A stretch of DNA of 39,198 bases from a virus, in the IMG/VR virus record IMGVR_UViG_3300029266_001478, positions 1-39,198 of that record; one strand, 5' to 3'. The position numbers were made by a program, and so were the translations under genes. The notes below the pieces were generated by a model. The model saw nothing but the letters and a program-made list of their open reading frames with translations. It had not been told where the DNA came from and did not search any database. Every line of letters starts with the position of its first letter. Position 1 is the first letter of the stretch. This document shows, piece after piece, positions 30,667-38,046 of the stretch.

Positions 30667-31570
30667 TCAACGCAAGAGACCGGAGCCATCACAGATAACC
30701 GGCAACTCCGCTCAGCAACGCTACAAGAGCCAGCGCCGTAAGAATGGCAAGATGTATACATCTGCTGGCGGACTGAAGAACAAGGGCTCAGGAAGTCCTT
30801 ACACTAAAAACGTCAAGCCATTCGGCACCGACTCGCTTAGATTTGAAGAAGCCTTAGAGGTTGATCCCGAGGGCTTCTCAATCAATGATCAATTAGATCC
30901 TCAGATTTGGTTTAAAGATCGCTTGAGGGCACCAATCAAAAATCGCCTTCTGTTAATCGCAAAAGACTTTGTAGACAACCTACCTTTCAAAGCAAAGATT
31001 CGAGACGTGCGCTTTACGGGCTCGCTCGCAAACTACAACTGGTCTAAGTATTCAGATATAGACCTCCACATTGTTATTGACTTTACCGATGTAGACGACA
31101 ACAGGAGCTTGGTGAAGGAAATGTTCGATGCCAAGCGCTTGCGTTGGAATGAACTACACGACATCAAAATCAAAGACTACGATGTGGAACTCTATGTTGA
31201 GGATGTGAATGAAAGTCATACTTCATCGGGCATTTATTCTGTTATGAATGATGATTGGATCCAACACCCAGAACAAATTGACCGTGCCATAGATCTGGAG
31301 ACAGCCGAGAAAAAGGCAGCAGACATAGAGCAGCAAATCAACGGTGTTGCCGCCCTATTCGCCCGTGGAGAGTTTGAAAAAGTTATGACGCACGTTGACC
31401 GCATTAAGAAAAAGATTCGCTCTATGAGGCAAGCAGGACTGGACACAGAGGCTATGGAATTCAGCCCCGAGAACATTGCCTTTAAGTTGCTGAGGCGAAA
31501 CCAACTTCTTGATGTTCTTACAAAGTTAAAATACCGGTCTTATGATCAGTCAATGACTTTGGATGATTAA
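30647..31570 (+). CDS. Nucleotidyltransferase-fold protein (polymerase beta superfamily)
   Basis: 307 aa. After a basic, Gly-rich N-terminal 55 residues, the segment VRFTGSLANYNWSKYSDIDL with HIVIDF contains the superfamily Gly-Ser (125-126) and the metal-binding Asp-X-Asp (137, 139); the third acidic residue is likely in DYDVELYV (about 179-181). This is the pattern of minimal nucleotidyltransferases (kanamycin nucleotidyltransferase/MNT-like). A helical C-terminus follows. Substrate unknown. The start codon lies inside the preceding gene, with AGGAG upstream. Confidence 0.8.
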   Translation: MSQKKVDQRKRPEPSQITGNSAQQRYKSQRRKNGKMYTSAGGLKNKGSGSPYTKNVKPFGTDSLRFEEALEVDPEGFSINDQLDPQIWFKDRLRAPIKNRLLLIAKDFVDNLPFKAKIRDVRFTGSLANYNWSKYSDIDLHIVIDFTDVDDNRSLVKEMFDAKRLRWNELHDIKIKDYDVELYVEDVNESHTSSGIYSVMNDDWIQHPEQIDRAIDLETAEKKAADIEQQINGVAALFARGEFEKVMTHVDRIKKKIRSMRQAGLDTEAMEFSPENIAFKLLRRNQLLDVLTKLKYRSYDQSMTLDD

Positions 31571-31800
31571 TGGAATTCTACGACATTACAGAAGAAGCCT
31601 ACCCACACCCCGGTGAATACATCCTTTATGTGCCCTCACAAACAATTGTGTTGTGTGGCGCCTACACAGGCGAGCGCATTAAGGCTCTACATAACGGGAA
31701 ATTGCTTGAGGATAAAGTCGAGAACTTCAAAAAAATTAAGATTGGAATGAAGGAGAGAAAAGCCAAGTTTGTGTCTAAATGCAAAGCGTGTGGTAAATGA
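31570..31800 (+). CDS. Hypothetical protein with C-terminal CxxC
   Basis: 76 aa; the ATG overlaps the preceding TAA (TAATG). Beta-rich (YILYVPSQTIVLCGAYTGER), ending in a basic tail with KCKACGK, a single CxxC that could complete a metal site by dimerisation. Its stop overlaps the next ATG. Function unknown. Confidence 0.6.
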   Translation: MEFYDITEEAYPHPGEYILYVPSQTIVLCGAYTGERIKALHNGKLLEDKVENFKKIKIGMKERKAKFVSKCKACGK

Positions 31801-32060
31801 CCAAAATCTACACCTACTGCCTATTTGATGGCGACGACACATTCCACGGCGTCTATTCCTCCCTATCGGCTGTTTACCGCGATGCTGTCAAATTAGCCAA
31901 CAAGGGAGCTAGCCAAGTCTTATTGCGGACAGAGAAAGGCTGGGGCGAACTAAGCTTGACAGCTTTGCGTAATGTGTTATATGGTAAGTGCGATGTTGTG
32001 GTTCTCTTGCAAGGAGGAAGACACAGAGCGAAAATTCTTAAAACTAAACTAAAGGAGTAA
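31797..32060 (+). CDS. Hypothetical protein, 87 aa
   Basis: The ATG overlaps the previous TGA. TKIYTYCLFDGDDTFHGVYS, then LSAVYRDAVKLANKG and SQVLLRTEKGWGELSLTALR: a strand-helix-strand small domain with a basic C-terminus (GRHRAKILKTKLKE). No motif recognised. Confidence 0.6.
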   Translation: MTKIYTYCLFDGDDTFHGVYSSLSAVYRDAVKLANKGASQVLLRTEKGWGELSLTALRNVLYGKCDVVVLLQGGRHRAKILKTKLKE

Positions 32061-32064
32061 GAGA

Positions 32065-32880
32065 ATGCTTATCAAAGATGTCATGTCTGACTGGTCCTTA
32101 ATTGAAAGTGCTACGAAAGAGTCACACACATGGCGCCAACTAACAGATGCTCGTGCCGTTTCGGGTGCTGCCATCGAAGTGAAAATCTGCGAAGATTTCA
32201 ACGCTTCAAGTGACACGCACAAGCTACTAACGCAGAAGATGGTAGAGTCTGTTAAGGGGCATTTTGATTTCAATTTGTCAAAATTTGCTAGTTCATATGA
32301 TAGCTTAAAGAGACTGACAAAGATTGATTTTGGTCCTCTTTCTGCGGCTGATCTGTTTCTATTTAAAAAGGAGACCCCCACCTCCTTAGTCCTTATTGAC
32401 GTCGCAAGCCTTAAAACTTCTTCGACATTTGAAGGAAAAAGTGTGCCTGTGTACCTCCATAACGATTCTTCCGGCGATATCCACTCTTGGCTAAAGCACC
32501 CATCCGATAACAAAAAGACAATTGGCAACATTATTATGATTGTTACTCGTGATTCCGATTGCAAAGTCTATCATTTTGACAAGCCCATCCGACATCTACG
32601 AGAAGATTTTGAGATAACTGAGACAAACAAGCATGGCGATGATTATTACGGAATTGCTCAAAGAGCATTGTTTAAATCTACAAATCGTCATTCTATTTCT
32701 GGAAGAAAAGCTACCTCATTTAACCGAGGAATACAGATCCAGTCGAAGAGCACTCTTAAAGAGGGGCCGTTCGATTGTTTCGAGATTATGAGAGAGAGGG
32801 GAGTTTTTTCTATACTATGCGAGGGGACTATCAAAAAGTCCTCAGTAATCCCTGAGATTCTCGAAAGAATGAGTTTATAG
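32065..32880 (+). CDS. Hypothetical protein, 271 aa
   Basis: AAGGAGTAAGAG ribosome site. The N-terminus LIKDVMSDWSLIESATKESH is helical and acidic. There are alternating strand-like segments (SLVLIDVASLKTSSTF and NIIMIVTRDSDCKVYHFD) and a Lys/Ser-rich C-terminal part with GPFDCFEIMRERG. No recognised fold or active site. A strong consensus promoter follows its stop. Confidence 0.6.
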   Translation: MLIKDVMSDWSLIESATKESHTWRQLTDARAVSGAAIEVKICEDFNASSDTHKLLTQKMVESVKGHFDFNLSKFASSYDSLKRLTKIDFGPLSAADLFLFKKETPTSLVLIDVASLKTSSTFEGKSVPVYLHNDSSGDIHSWLKHPSDNKKTIGNIIMIVTRDSDCKVYHFDKPIRHLREDFEITETNKHGDDYYGIAQRALFKSTNRHSISGRKATSFNRGIQIQSKSTLKEGPFDCFEIMRERGVFSILCEGTIKKSSVIPEILERMSL

Positions 32881-32882
32881 CG

Positions 32883-32911
32883 TTGACAATCGAACACCGG
32901 CCTGATATAAT
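32883..32911 (+). promoter_or_regulatory. Strong promoter for the 32932 methyltransferase
   Basis: TTGACA at 32883-32888, 17-nt spacer, TATAAT at 32906-32911, a perfect sigma70 consensus. Confidence 0.87.
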
Positions 32912-32931
32912 AAAACCACTACTGAGGTAAC

Positions 32932-33873
32932 ATGACAACACAACGAAAAGAAGTAAATAATGAACAGTTTTTCACTAACTTTGAGACCGCCGCAAGACTT
33001 GCAAAAGTGATTGAGAGGCAGTCTTGGTTTGCTGACATTACAAAGGTCGTAGAGCCTTCCGCAGGCGATGGAGCATGGCTCAAGGCTATGGATGTTCACG
33101 AAGCCTACGACATTGAACCAAAACACCCCGATGTCAAACTACAGAACTTCCTTGAGGAAGATTTCAAGGTAAAGAATAACGGCAAGTTGCTTTACGTTGG
33201 AAACCCCCCCTTCGGACGGATGGGCAAGCTCGCAAAGCAATTCATGCACAAGTGTGCCGAAGAGGGCGATTACATTGCTTTCATCCTTCCGGCTTCTTTT
33301 GCCAAGATAACTCAAATTCGTCAGATCCCAGAACATTTCCATCTTATTTATCAGGAAGATCTGCTTGAAGAGACATTTAGATTTGAACGAGAGGGCAAGG
33401 TTGTGTCAACAGTGTTTCAGATTTGGGAGAAGCAAGAGGAGCCAAGAGAGGACCGTAAAAAGAGCACCAGTTGCGATGACTTTGAATTTGTAAGAATTCC
33501 AGAGACAACCTTTAACAATGTTGCAAATGAGATCATCGCTCTCGGAGTTGACAAGTCCCTAAAGATAGACATGGTTAAAATAATGTCCAGCTTCTTGAGC
33601 CAAAAGCCTGCTCCCGCTCCAAAGAACGCAGATTTAGCAATTTGCACCCACGGGTCAGCGGTTGGAAAAGTTTACACTGGCTCTTTCGATAAGAAAAGCT
33701 CAAGAACGCATCGCTTTATCAAAGTTAAGCCCGGCATTGATAAGGCAATCATTGCCAAGGCGCTACGAAAACTTGATTATGAAAGCGTCTTCAAATACAC
33801 GGTTGGGGCCACTTGCGTCTCAACTGAGGAGATCATCTTTCTTTATGATGAATCACTAAATCCCACGCCGTAG
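32932..33873 (+). CDS. DNA N6-adenine methyltransferase
   Basis: 313 aa, GAGGTAAC ribosome site. Class I AdoMet motif VVEPSAGDGAW (motif I, residues 39-49) and the amino-methyltransferase active site NPPF (91-94) in LLYVGNPPFG, then a hydrophobic IAFILPASFAKI strand. Motif order (AdoMet loop before NPPF) is that of gamma-class adenine methylases. The 313-aa length leaves about 180 C-terminal residues for target recognition, including FNNVANEIIALGVD. It has its own perfect promoter. It differs from the Dam-type gene at 16712. Protection from restriction is likely but not shown. Confidence 0.87.
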   Translation: MTTQRKEVNNEQFFTNFETAARLAKVIERQSWFADITKVVEPSAGDGAWLKAMDVHEAYDIEPKHPDVKLQNFLEEDFKVKNNGKLLYVGNPPFGRMGKLAKQFMHKCAEEGDYIAFILPASFAKITQIRQIPEHFHLIYQEDLLEETFRFEREGKVVSTVFQIWEKQEEPREDRKKSTSCDDFEFVRIPETTFNNVANEIIALGVDKSLKIDMVKIMSSFLSQKPAPAPKNADLAICTHGSAVGKVYTGSFDKKSSRTHRFIKVKPGIDKAIIAKALRKLDYESVFKYTVGATCVSTEEIIFLYDESLNPTP

Positions 33874-33876
33874 CCC

Positions 33877-33905
33877 TTGACGGCACCACCTGAGCGCGTT
33901 ACTTT
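33877..33905 (+). promoter_or_regulatory. Promoter for the 33940 and glutaredoxin genes
   Basis: TTGACG at 33877-33882, 17-nt spacer, TACTTT at 33900-33905. Confidence 0.72.
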
Positions 33906-33939
33906 ATAAGGGCTGACACCAAAACAATAGGAGGGCAGC

Positions 33940-34062
33940 ATGGCTGACCACAACCACGATGGACTGACCGACTACTGCGTTGACATCGCCTGTGAGAACG
34001 TCACAGGTGAAGATATCGCTTGGACTTGGGATGACGAAGACAATTTCGATTGGGGTGCATAA
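33940..34062 (+). CDS. Small acidic protein, 40 aa
   Basis: ATG at 33940 after AGGAGGG. The product is rich in Asp and His (ADHNHDGLTDYCVDIA, EDIAWTWDDEDN), with two cysteines. The TAA overlaps the next ATG (TAATG), as in other gene pairs. Coding support comes from the strong ribosome site, promoter and overlap style. Function unknown. Confidence 0.6.
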   Translation: MADHNHDGLTDYCVDIACENVTGEDIAWTWDDEDNFDWGA

Positions 34063-34316
34063 TGTACATAATCTATGGCGTCTCTGATTGCCCCTCGTGC
34101 CTACGCGCACAAGCGTTATGTATGGAAAAGGACGTTGACTACGCTTGGGTGATGATGGATTGGTCAAAAGAATACCGCGAATACATCAAAGGTAGTTGGA
34201 AATGGAAGACCTATCCAGTCATTACAAGAATGTCTTTTGATGAAGATGGTTCAGAGGAATTCATTGTCGGCGGCTTTGACGAACTTAAGCAAAGGTTGCT
34301 TTCTGCCGAAGAGTGA
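34062..34316 (+). CDS. Glutaredoxin-like protein
   Basis: 84 aa from ATG 34062, overlapping the previous stop; an ATG at 34050 lies inside the upstream gene and is rejected. The active site CPSC (C10-C13) follows the strand YIIYGVSD. TYPVITR supplies the cis-Pro and FIVGGFDEL the usual G-G-F-D/E segment. It would reduce disulfides, possibly in the class II ribonucleotide reductase. A thioredoxin is also present (17736). Confidence 0.87.
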   Translation: MYIIYGVSDCPSCLRAQALCMEKDVDYAWVMMDWSKEYREYIKGSWKWKTYPVITRMSFDEDGSEEFIVGGFDELKQRLLSAEE

Positions 34317-34328
34317 CATAGTTATTAT

Positions 34329-34568
34329 GTGCAGCAACTTTCCCCCGGCGATCTTGTTAAATGGATCATAGACTACCGAGTCTTTGAAGCCGATGAGGAA
34401 GGCGGTGTTTTTCCAGTAGATGCCGTGTGGGCCAAGGGAATAGTTATAGAAGTCTCCACCGCAGATCCATTAAATGTGGTGGTGATAAGAATGGACACTG
34501 AAACACATCAAATTTTACACATGTTACATGATGGTTTATCGGTCATCAGCAAAGCAAACGGAGGTTGA
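34329..34568 (+). CDS. Small GDLV-type protein, SH3-like predicted
   Basis: 79 aa, GTG start (an ATG overlapping it is in another frame and gives only 14 residues). QQLSPGDLVKWIIDYRVFEA and AVWAKGIVIEV have the GDLV plus short-strand style of the MK(V/I)GD group. No strong ribosome site is visible, so the start is uncertain. Function unknown. Confidence 0.55.
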   Translation: MQQLSPGDLVKWIIDYRVFEADEEGGVFPVDAVWAKGIVIEVSTADPLNVVVIRMDTETHQILHMLHDGLSVISKANGG

Positions 34569-35033
34569 ATGTCGAGCAAAATTGAAACCGGCTCACTTGT
34601 CTGTATGGGCAGACGCAAAGTAAAAGGTCAAGGACTTGTTTTGGACCGAGTTAAAGACATTAATGATTTCGCCGAGTTTGATCTTTCAGACGCTTGGCTT
34701 AAGATTTATGATAAGGCGCACCCAAATTACTTTTTTAAAGACTCAGAGAAACATAGTTCTATGCTCTGGACCCTACGAGCAGATCTTAGAGACAGCATAA
34801 TTCAGAACATCAGAGACAAAACCCGCAGAGTTTCAAGAGAATTACTAAAAGAGTTTTGGGGCTACAATGCCGCCCACTCTTACCTTAAAAATGGAAATAA
34901 GATTCTTACACCAAAGACAGATTTTTCGCTTGTTAGGTGGGCCAAGGCACCATCAGACTACAGCGATAAACCCTGTGATTGGTATCGCAAGAAGACTTGC
35001 TGGCACCACACAAAGATGCTCAAAACTTTATGA
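34569..35033 (+). CDS. Hypothetical protein, 154 aa
   Basis: ATG one base after the previous stop, with GGAGG just upstream. A beta-rich start (IETGSLVCMGRRKVKGQGLV) and a helical middle (ADLRDSIIQNIRDKTRRVSR) precede a Trp/Cys/His-rich end (PCDWYRKKTCWHHTK) that might bind metal. The start resembles the small SH3-like group. Function unknown. Confidence 0.58.
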   Translation: MSSKIETGSLVCMGRRKVKGQGLVLDRVKDINDFAEFDLSDAWLKIYDKAHPNYFFKDSEKHSSMLWTLRADLRDSIIQNIRDKTRRVSRELLKEFWGYNAAHSYLKNGNKILTPKTDFSLVRWAKAPSDYSDKPCDWYRKKTCWHHTKMLKTL

Positions 35034-35043
35034 TGATAGTCGC

Positions 35044-35072
35044 TTGACGGCTCGTGCCCTGTCGGTTATCTT
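35044..35072 (+). promoter_or_regulatory. Promoter for dCMP deaminase
   Basis: TTGACG at 35044-35049, 17-nt spacer, TATCTT at 35067-35072. Confidence 0.72.
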
Positions 35073-35091
35073 GTTGGTGTAGGAGAGAGAA

Positions 35092-35538
35092 ATGTCTAAG
35101 CCACCGAAGGAATACGATGAAGGTCCGCTGACCGAGCGGGTTATGAGCTACAGAGGTCGTAACTCGCGCTACTTCAACATCGCCCGAAAGATCGCCTTCT
35201 GTTCTTCCCAGGAAGACTATAAGCACGGCGCAGTTCTTGTAAAGGGCGGATCTGTGATCAATACAAGTTGCAACAAGAATCGACTTGTTTCCTTTGGCTC
35301 TCGTTTCTGCACTGAGCACGAGGGAACCGCAACTCTACACGCAGAGTTGGGAGCTATTCTCGGCATTGAAAGAAGCATCACAGAAGGTGCTTCGATCTAT
35401 GTTTGTCGTGTTGGAAAAAATGGAGAGTTCAGGCTTAGCAAGCCCTGCCCCATGTGTCACGCAGCAATGATTCACGTTGGAATCAAGAAAGTCTATTGGA
35501 CAATTGATAACTACTCTTGCGCTATGGGGAAACTATGA
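35092..35538 (+). CDS. Deoxycytidylate (dCMP)-type deaminase
   Basis: 148 aa, AGGAGAG ribosome site. The zinc site motifs are complete: HAE in TLHAELGAILG (proton donor Glu) and PCPMC in KPCPMCHAAM. Preceding segments YKHGAVLVKGGSVI and NKNR are family-like. dCMP deaminase makes dUMP from dCMP, feeding ThyX; substrate is by inference from phage nucleotide context and could be another cytosine nucleotide. The stop overlaps the start of the next gene. Confidence 0.87.
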   Translation: MSKPPKEYDEGPLTERVMSYRGRNSRYFNIARKIAFCSSQEDYKHGAVLVKGGSVINTSCNKNRLVSFGSRFCTEHEGTATLHAELGAILGIERSITEGASIYVCRVGKNGEFRLSKPCPMCHAAMIHVGIKKVYWTIDNYSCAMGKL

Positions 35539-36017
35539 GAAAATGCGGAAACTGCGGCATCACCGGACATTACCGATCAACCTGTCCTAACAAAAAGACA
35601 GAAGACGGCAAAAGCTCAGCAAAAAAAGCCAAGGCAGGCGAGCGCCGGTGTGGCGGTTGCGGACAGTCTGGTCACGATAAGCGCAATTGTCCGCACAAAG
35701 GCGACACAAAATCAACAACTTCAGTTAAAGCCGCTAAGATCGAAGAGATCGAACAGGCCGACGGAGATTACGAAGAGACGCTTTGCGACGAGAACTGGAA
35801 GCCACTCAAAAAGGAAAAGAAAAAGATTGTCACTTGTTCTGTTTGTGGAGACGAAGGACACAATGCGGCATCTTGTTACTACAGCAAGCCAGCGCTTGAC
35901 GCTCTTGGTCCCACCATTATGGAATGTGGACACTTTACTTGGTGGATGGACGATGGCAAGTGTTCTCGCTGCTGTCAACTACAAAGGATGAGGAGGCAGG
36001 AATACGAAGCAGCGTGA
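35535..36017 (+). CDS. CCHC zinc-knuckle protein
   Basis: 160 aa from ATG 35535, overlapping the previous TGA. Three zinc-knuckles with C-X2-C-X4-H-X4-C spacing: CGNCGITGHYRSTC, CGGCGQSGHDKRNC and CSVCGDEGHNAASC, separated by Lys/Ser/Thr-rich linkers. A fourth Cys/His cluster (CGHFTWWMDDGKCSRC) closes the protein. CCHC knuckles bind single-stranded nucleic acids in retroviral nucleocapsids and eukaryotic RNA factors. They are uncommon in phages. Role unknown; single-strand binding is inferred from the motif. Confidence 0.82.
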   Translation: MRKCGNCGITGHYRSTCPNKKTEDGKSSAKKAKAGERRCGGCGQSGHDKRNCPHKGDTKSTTSVKAAKIEEIEQADGDYEETLCDENWKPLKKEKKKIVTCSVCGDEGHNAASCYYSKPALDALGPTIMECGHFTWWMDDGKCSRCCQLQRMRRQEYEAA

Positions 36018-36028
36018 CATTTCGTGAC

Positions 36029-36057
36029 TTGACAACTGCCTGATGACAGGCTAAATT
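36029..36057 (+). promoter_or_regulatory. Promoter for the 36080 and tilS genes
   Basis: TTGACA at 36029-36034, 17-nt spacer, TAAATT at 36052-36057. Confidence 0.72.
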
Positions 36058-36067
36058 ATAAGAATAA

Positions 36068-36349
36068 GGAGAACGAAGAATGAACGCAATTTCACAGGCT
36101 TTTGCAGCTATTGGATTCCTCATTATCGCTGGGATCGCCACAACCACTCGGATGAGGATTGACACCATTGAGGAGAAGGTTGACGCAAGAAACAACCTCA
36201 CCAGCGGCAAAGCGAATTATCTACCGGGCTCCGCTTGCGTCATAGCCACATCAGCAGAGCAAACCCCCGCAGACATTATCAACTATGCCAGAGCGTGCGG
36301 TAAAGCTCACGAAACGTGGCTTGAAACCCTCAAGGAGAACGAAGAATGA
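36068..36349 (+). repeat. Two further exact copies of the RBS/stop/start element GGAGAACGAAGAATGA
   Basis: Copies at 36068-36083 and 36334-36349, over 32 kb from the five copies near 3 kb. The first sits after a promoter and gives the start of the 36080 gene; the second supplies its ENEE end and the tilS start. Confidence 0.9.
36080..36349 (+). CDS. Small membrane-anchored protein, 89 aa
   Basis: ATG inside a junction repeat. One N-terminal hydrophobic segment (AISQAFAAIGFLIIAGIA) followed by a polar, largely helical tail; probably an inner-membrane anchor with the remainder on one side. Ends LKENEE through the second junction repeat. Function unknown. Confidence 0.65.
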   Translation: MNAISQAFAAIGFLIIAGIATTTRMRIDTIEEKVDARNNLTSGKANYLPGSACVIATSAEQTPADIINYARACGKAHETWLETLKENEE

Positions 36350-36945
36350 TTCACATCACAGGTAAGATCCCAAGAAGAGTTGCTGTCGCTGTAAGTGGCG
36401 GCATTGACTCTATGGCAGCCCTCGACCTTCTTCGCAGAGCCCACGATGTTATTGTCCTTCACTACAATCACGGCACACCTTATGCTCCAAAGGCAGAGGC
36501 TCTTGTTCGTGCTTATTGTATTGAGCACAAACTAACCATCGTCGTCGGAAGGTGCGAGGAAGAGATGCCTGCTGGTGTTTCCCCCGAAGCATGGTGGCGT
36601 GATCGTCGTTATGATTTCTTCACAGAAGCAACAGACCTCCCTGTCATCACAGCACATCACCTTGATGATCAGGTCGAGAACTATCTGTTTACTGCGCTCA
36701 ACGGAAACCCGTTTCTTATCCCACATGCCCGCGATCAGTTTATCCGACCTTTCTTGACCACAGAAAAGCGCGACTTTACGATGTGGTGCATAAGGAAAGA
36801 AGTTCCGAGCATCAGCGATCCCAGCAATGGAGACTATCGCTACAGGCGCAACTACATTCGCAATGTAATGATGCCGCACGCCCTTCACATCAACCCAGGG
36901 CTGAAGAAGGTCATCAGGAAGAAAGTAATCAAAGAAATCGGTTGA
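36346..36945 (+). CDS. tilS: tRNA(Ile)-lysidine synthetase-like protein (TilS)
   Basis: 199 aa, about the size of the TilS catalytic domain (E. coli TilS is 432 aa). PP-loop motif VSGGIDS (residues 16-22), AHHLDDQVENYL (HH 104-105, DDQ 107-109) and SDPSNGDYRYRRNYIRN are TilS hallmarks rather than those of other PP-loop ATPases. TilS converts C34 of tRNA-Ile(CAU) to lysidine, switching decoding from AUG to AUA. A tRNA gene with CAU anticodon lies at 38447, so an internal substrate exists. The C-terminal tRNA-binding domain seems missing. The start is in a junction repeat. Confidence 0.85.
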   Translation: MIHITGKIPRRVAVAVSGGIDSMAALDLLRRAHDVIVLHYNHGTPYAPKAEALVRAYCIEHKLTIVVGRCEEEMPAGVSPEAWWRDRRYDFFTEATDLPVITAHHLDDQVENYLFTALNGNPFLIPHARDQFIRPFLTTEKRDFTMWCIRKEVPSISDPSNGDYRYRRNYIRNVMMPHALHINPGLKKVIRKKVIKEIG

Positions 36946-36970
36946 CAGCCTGCGAACGCCCGGTTACATT
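36942..36970 (+). promoter_or_regulatory. Promoter for the first pentapeptide gene
   Basis: TTGACA at 36942-36947, 17-nt spacer, TACATT at 36965-36970. The -35 overlaps the tilS stop. Confidence 0.82.
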
Positions 36971-36991
36971 AAGAGGGAGAGAGGGGTCCAA

Positions 36992-37489
36992 ATGAAGCCA
37001 TCAGAACTGAAGAACATTCTTGACCAGCACAAGCTGTGGATCGAAAGCTCCTACCAGAAGGGCGAGCGCGCTAACCTTCAGTACGCTAACCTTGAGAGCG
37101 CTAACCTTCAGGGCGCTAACCTTCAGGGCGCTTACCTTCAGGGCGCTAACCTTCAGTACGCTAACCTTCAGAGCGCTAACCTTCAGAGCGCTGACCTTGA
37201 GGACGCCAACCTTCAGTACGCTTACCTTCAGTACGCTTACCTTCATGGCGCCAACCTTTGGGGCGCTAACCTTCAGGGTGTTAACCTTGAGAGTGGTAAC
37301 CTTCAGAACGTTGACCTTCGGGGCGTTCACCTTCAGGGCGCTACTTTTGACCTAAACTTCAAGAAGGTCGGTTATTTTCGCAATGCTATTTTCTCTGAAG
37401 ATCAGATCGCCTGGGTGTGCTTGCATCCAAAGTTCCACGAATGGGCTTCCACCCTAAAGTGGGTGAAAACAGAACGACTTTCTGCTTGA
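36992..37489 (+). CDS. Pentapeptide-repeat protein A
   Basis: 165 aa. A 25-residue helical head (ELKNILDQHKLWIESSYQKG) is followed by about 17 pentapeptide repeats of type A(N/D/Y)L(Q/E)x, forming a right-handed beta-helix, then a globular tail with WVCLHPKFHEWASTLKWV. The DNA repeats as 15-nt units (GCTAACCTTCAGGGC). The family includes gyrase-protecting DNA mimics (Qnr, MfpA), but most members have unknown targets. The head, tail and promoter are near-identical to the next gene, so one arose by duplication. Confidence 0.88.
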   Translation: MKPSELKNILDQHKLWIESSYQKGERANLQYANLESANLQGANLQGAYLQGANLQYANLQSANLQSADLEDANLQYAYLQYAYLHGANLWGANLQGVNLESGNLQNVDLRGVHLQGATFDLNFKKVGYFRNAIFSEDQIAWVCLHPKFHEWASTLKWVKTERLSA

Positions 37490-37514
37490 CAGCAGACGAT
37501 CGCCGGGCTATATT
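37486..37514 (+). promoter_or_regulatory. Promoter for the second pentapeptide gene
   Basis: TTGACA at 37486-37491, 17-nt spacer, TATATT at 37509-37514. Nearly identical to the 37998 and 38238 promoters. Confidence 0.82.
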
Positions 37515-37533
37515 ACAAGGGTAAGGAGAAGCA

Positions 37534-38001
37534 ATGAATGCGACAGAGTTGAAAGTCATTCTTGACCAGCACAAGCTGTGGATCGAAAGCTCCTACCAGA
37601 AGGGCAAGCGCGCTAACCTTCAGGGCGCTAACCTTCAGTACGCTAACCTTCAGGACGCTCGCCTTCAGGACGCTCGCCTTCAGGACGCTAACCTTCGGGG
37701 CGCTGACCTTTGGGGCGCTGACCTTGGAGGCGCTAACCTTCGGGGCGCTGCCCTTCAGCGCGCTAACCTTGGAGACGCTTACCTTCAGGGCGCTGACCTT
37801 CAGGGCGCTAACCTTGGAGACGCTTACCTTCAGGGCGCTCGCCTTCAGGGCGCTACTTTTGACCTAAACTTCAAGCAGGTCGGTTATTTTCAAAATGCTC
37901 TTTTCTCGGAAGATCAGATCGCTTGGGTGTGCTTGCATCCAAAGTTCCACGAATGGGCTTCCACCCTAAAGTGGGTGAAAGCAGAGCGACTTTCTGCTTG
38001 A
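37534..38001 (+). CDS. Pentapeptide-repeat protein B
   Basis: 155 aa. Head (LDQHKLWIESSYQKGKRANL) and tail (WVCLHPKFHEWASTLKWVKA) are almost the same as in protein A, whereas the repeat block differs: more Arg (ARLQDA), Asp and Gly (LGGA, LGDA) at the variable positions. So the ends are held constant while the coil surface changed. AAGGAGAAGC ribosome site. Function unknown; the DNA-mimic idea applies as for A. Confidence 0.88.
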   Translation: MNATELKVILDQHKLWIESSYQKGKRANLQGANLQYANLQDARLQDARLQDANLRGADLWGADLGGANLRGAALQRANLGDAYLQGADLQGANLGDAYLQGARLQGATFDLNFKQVGYFQNALFSEDQIAWVCLHPKFHEWASTLKWVKAERLSA

Positions 38002-38026
38002 CAGCAGACGATCGCCCGGTTACATT
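37998..38026 (+). promoter_or_regulatory. Promoter for the 38047 gene
   Basis: TTGACA at 37998-38003, 17-nt spacer, TACATT at 38021-38026. The -35 overlaps the pentapeptide B stop. Confidence 0.82.
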
Positions 38027-38046
38027 ACAAGAGTAAGGAGAGGCAG

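Noticed and set aside
37001-37330. 109-aa open frame on the minus strand (repeated LKVS)
   Set aside because: It is the antisense shadow of the pentapeptide 15-nt repeats; no ribosome site, and it repeats with the DNA.
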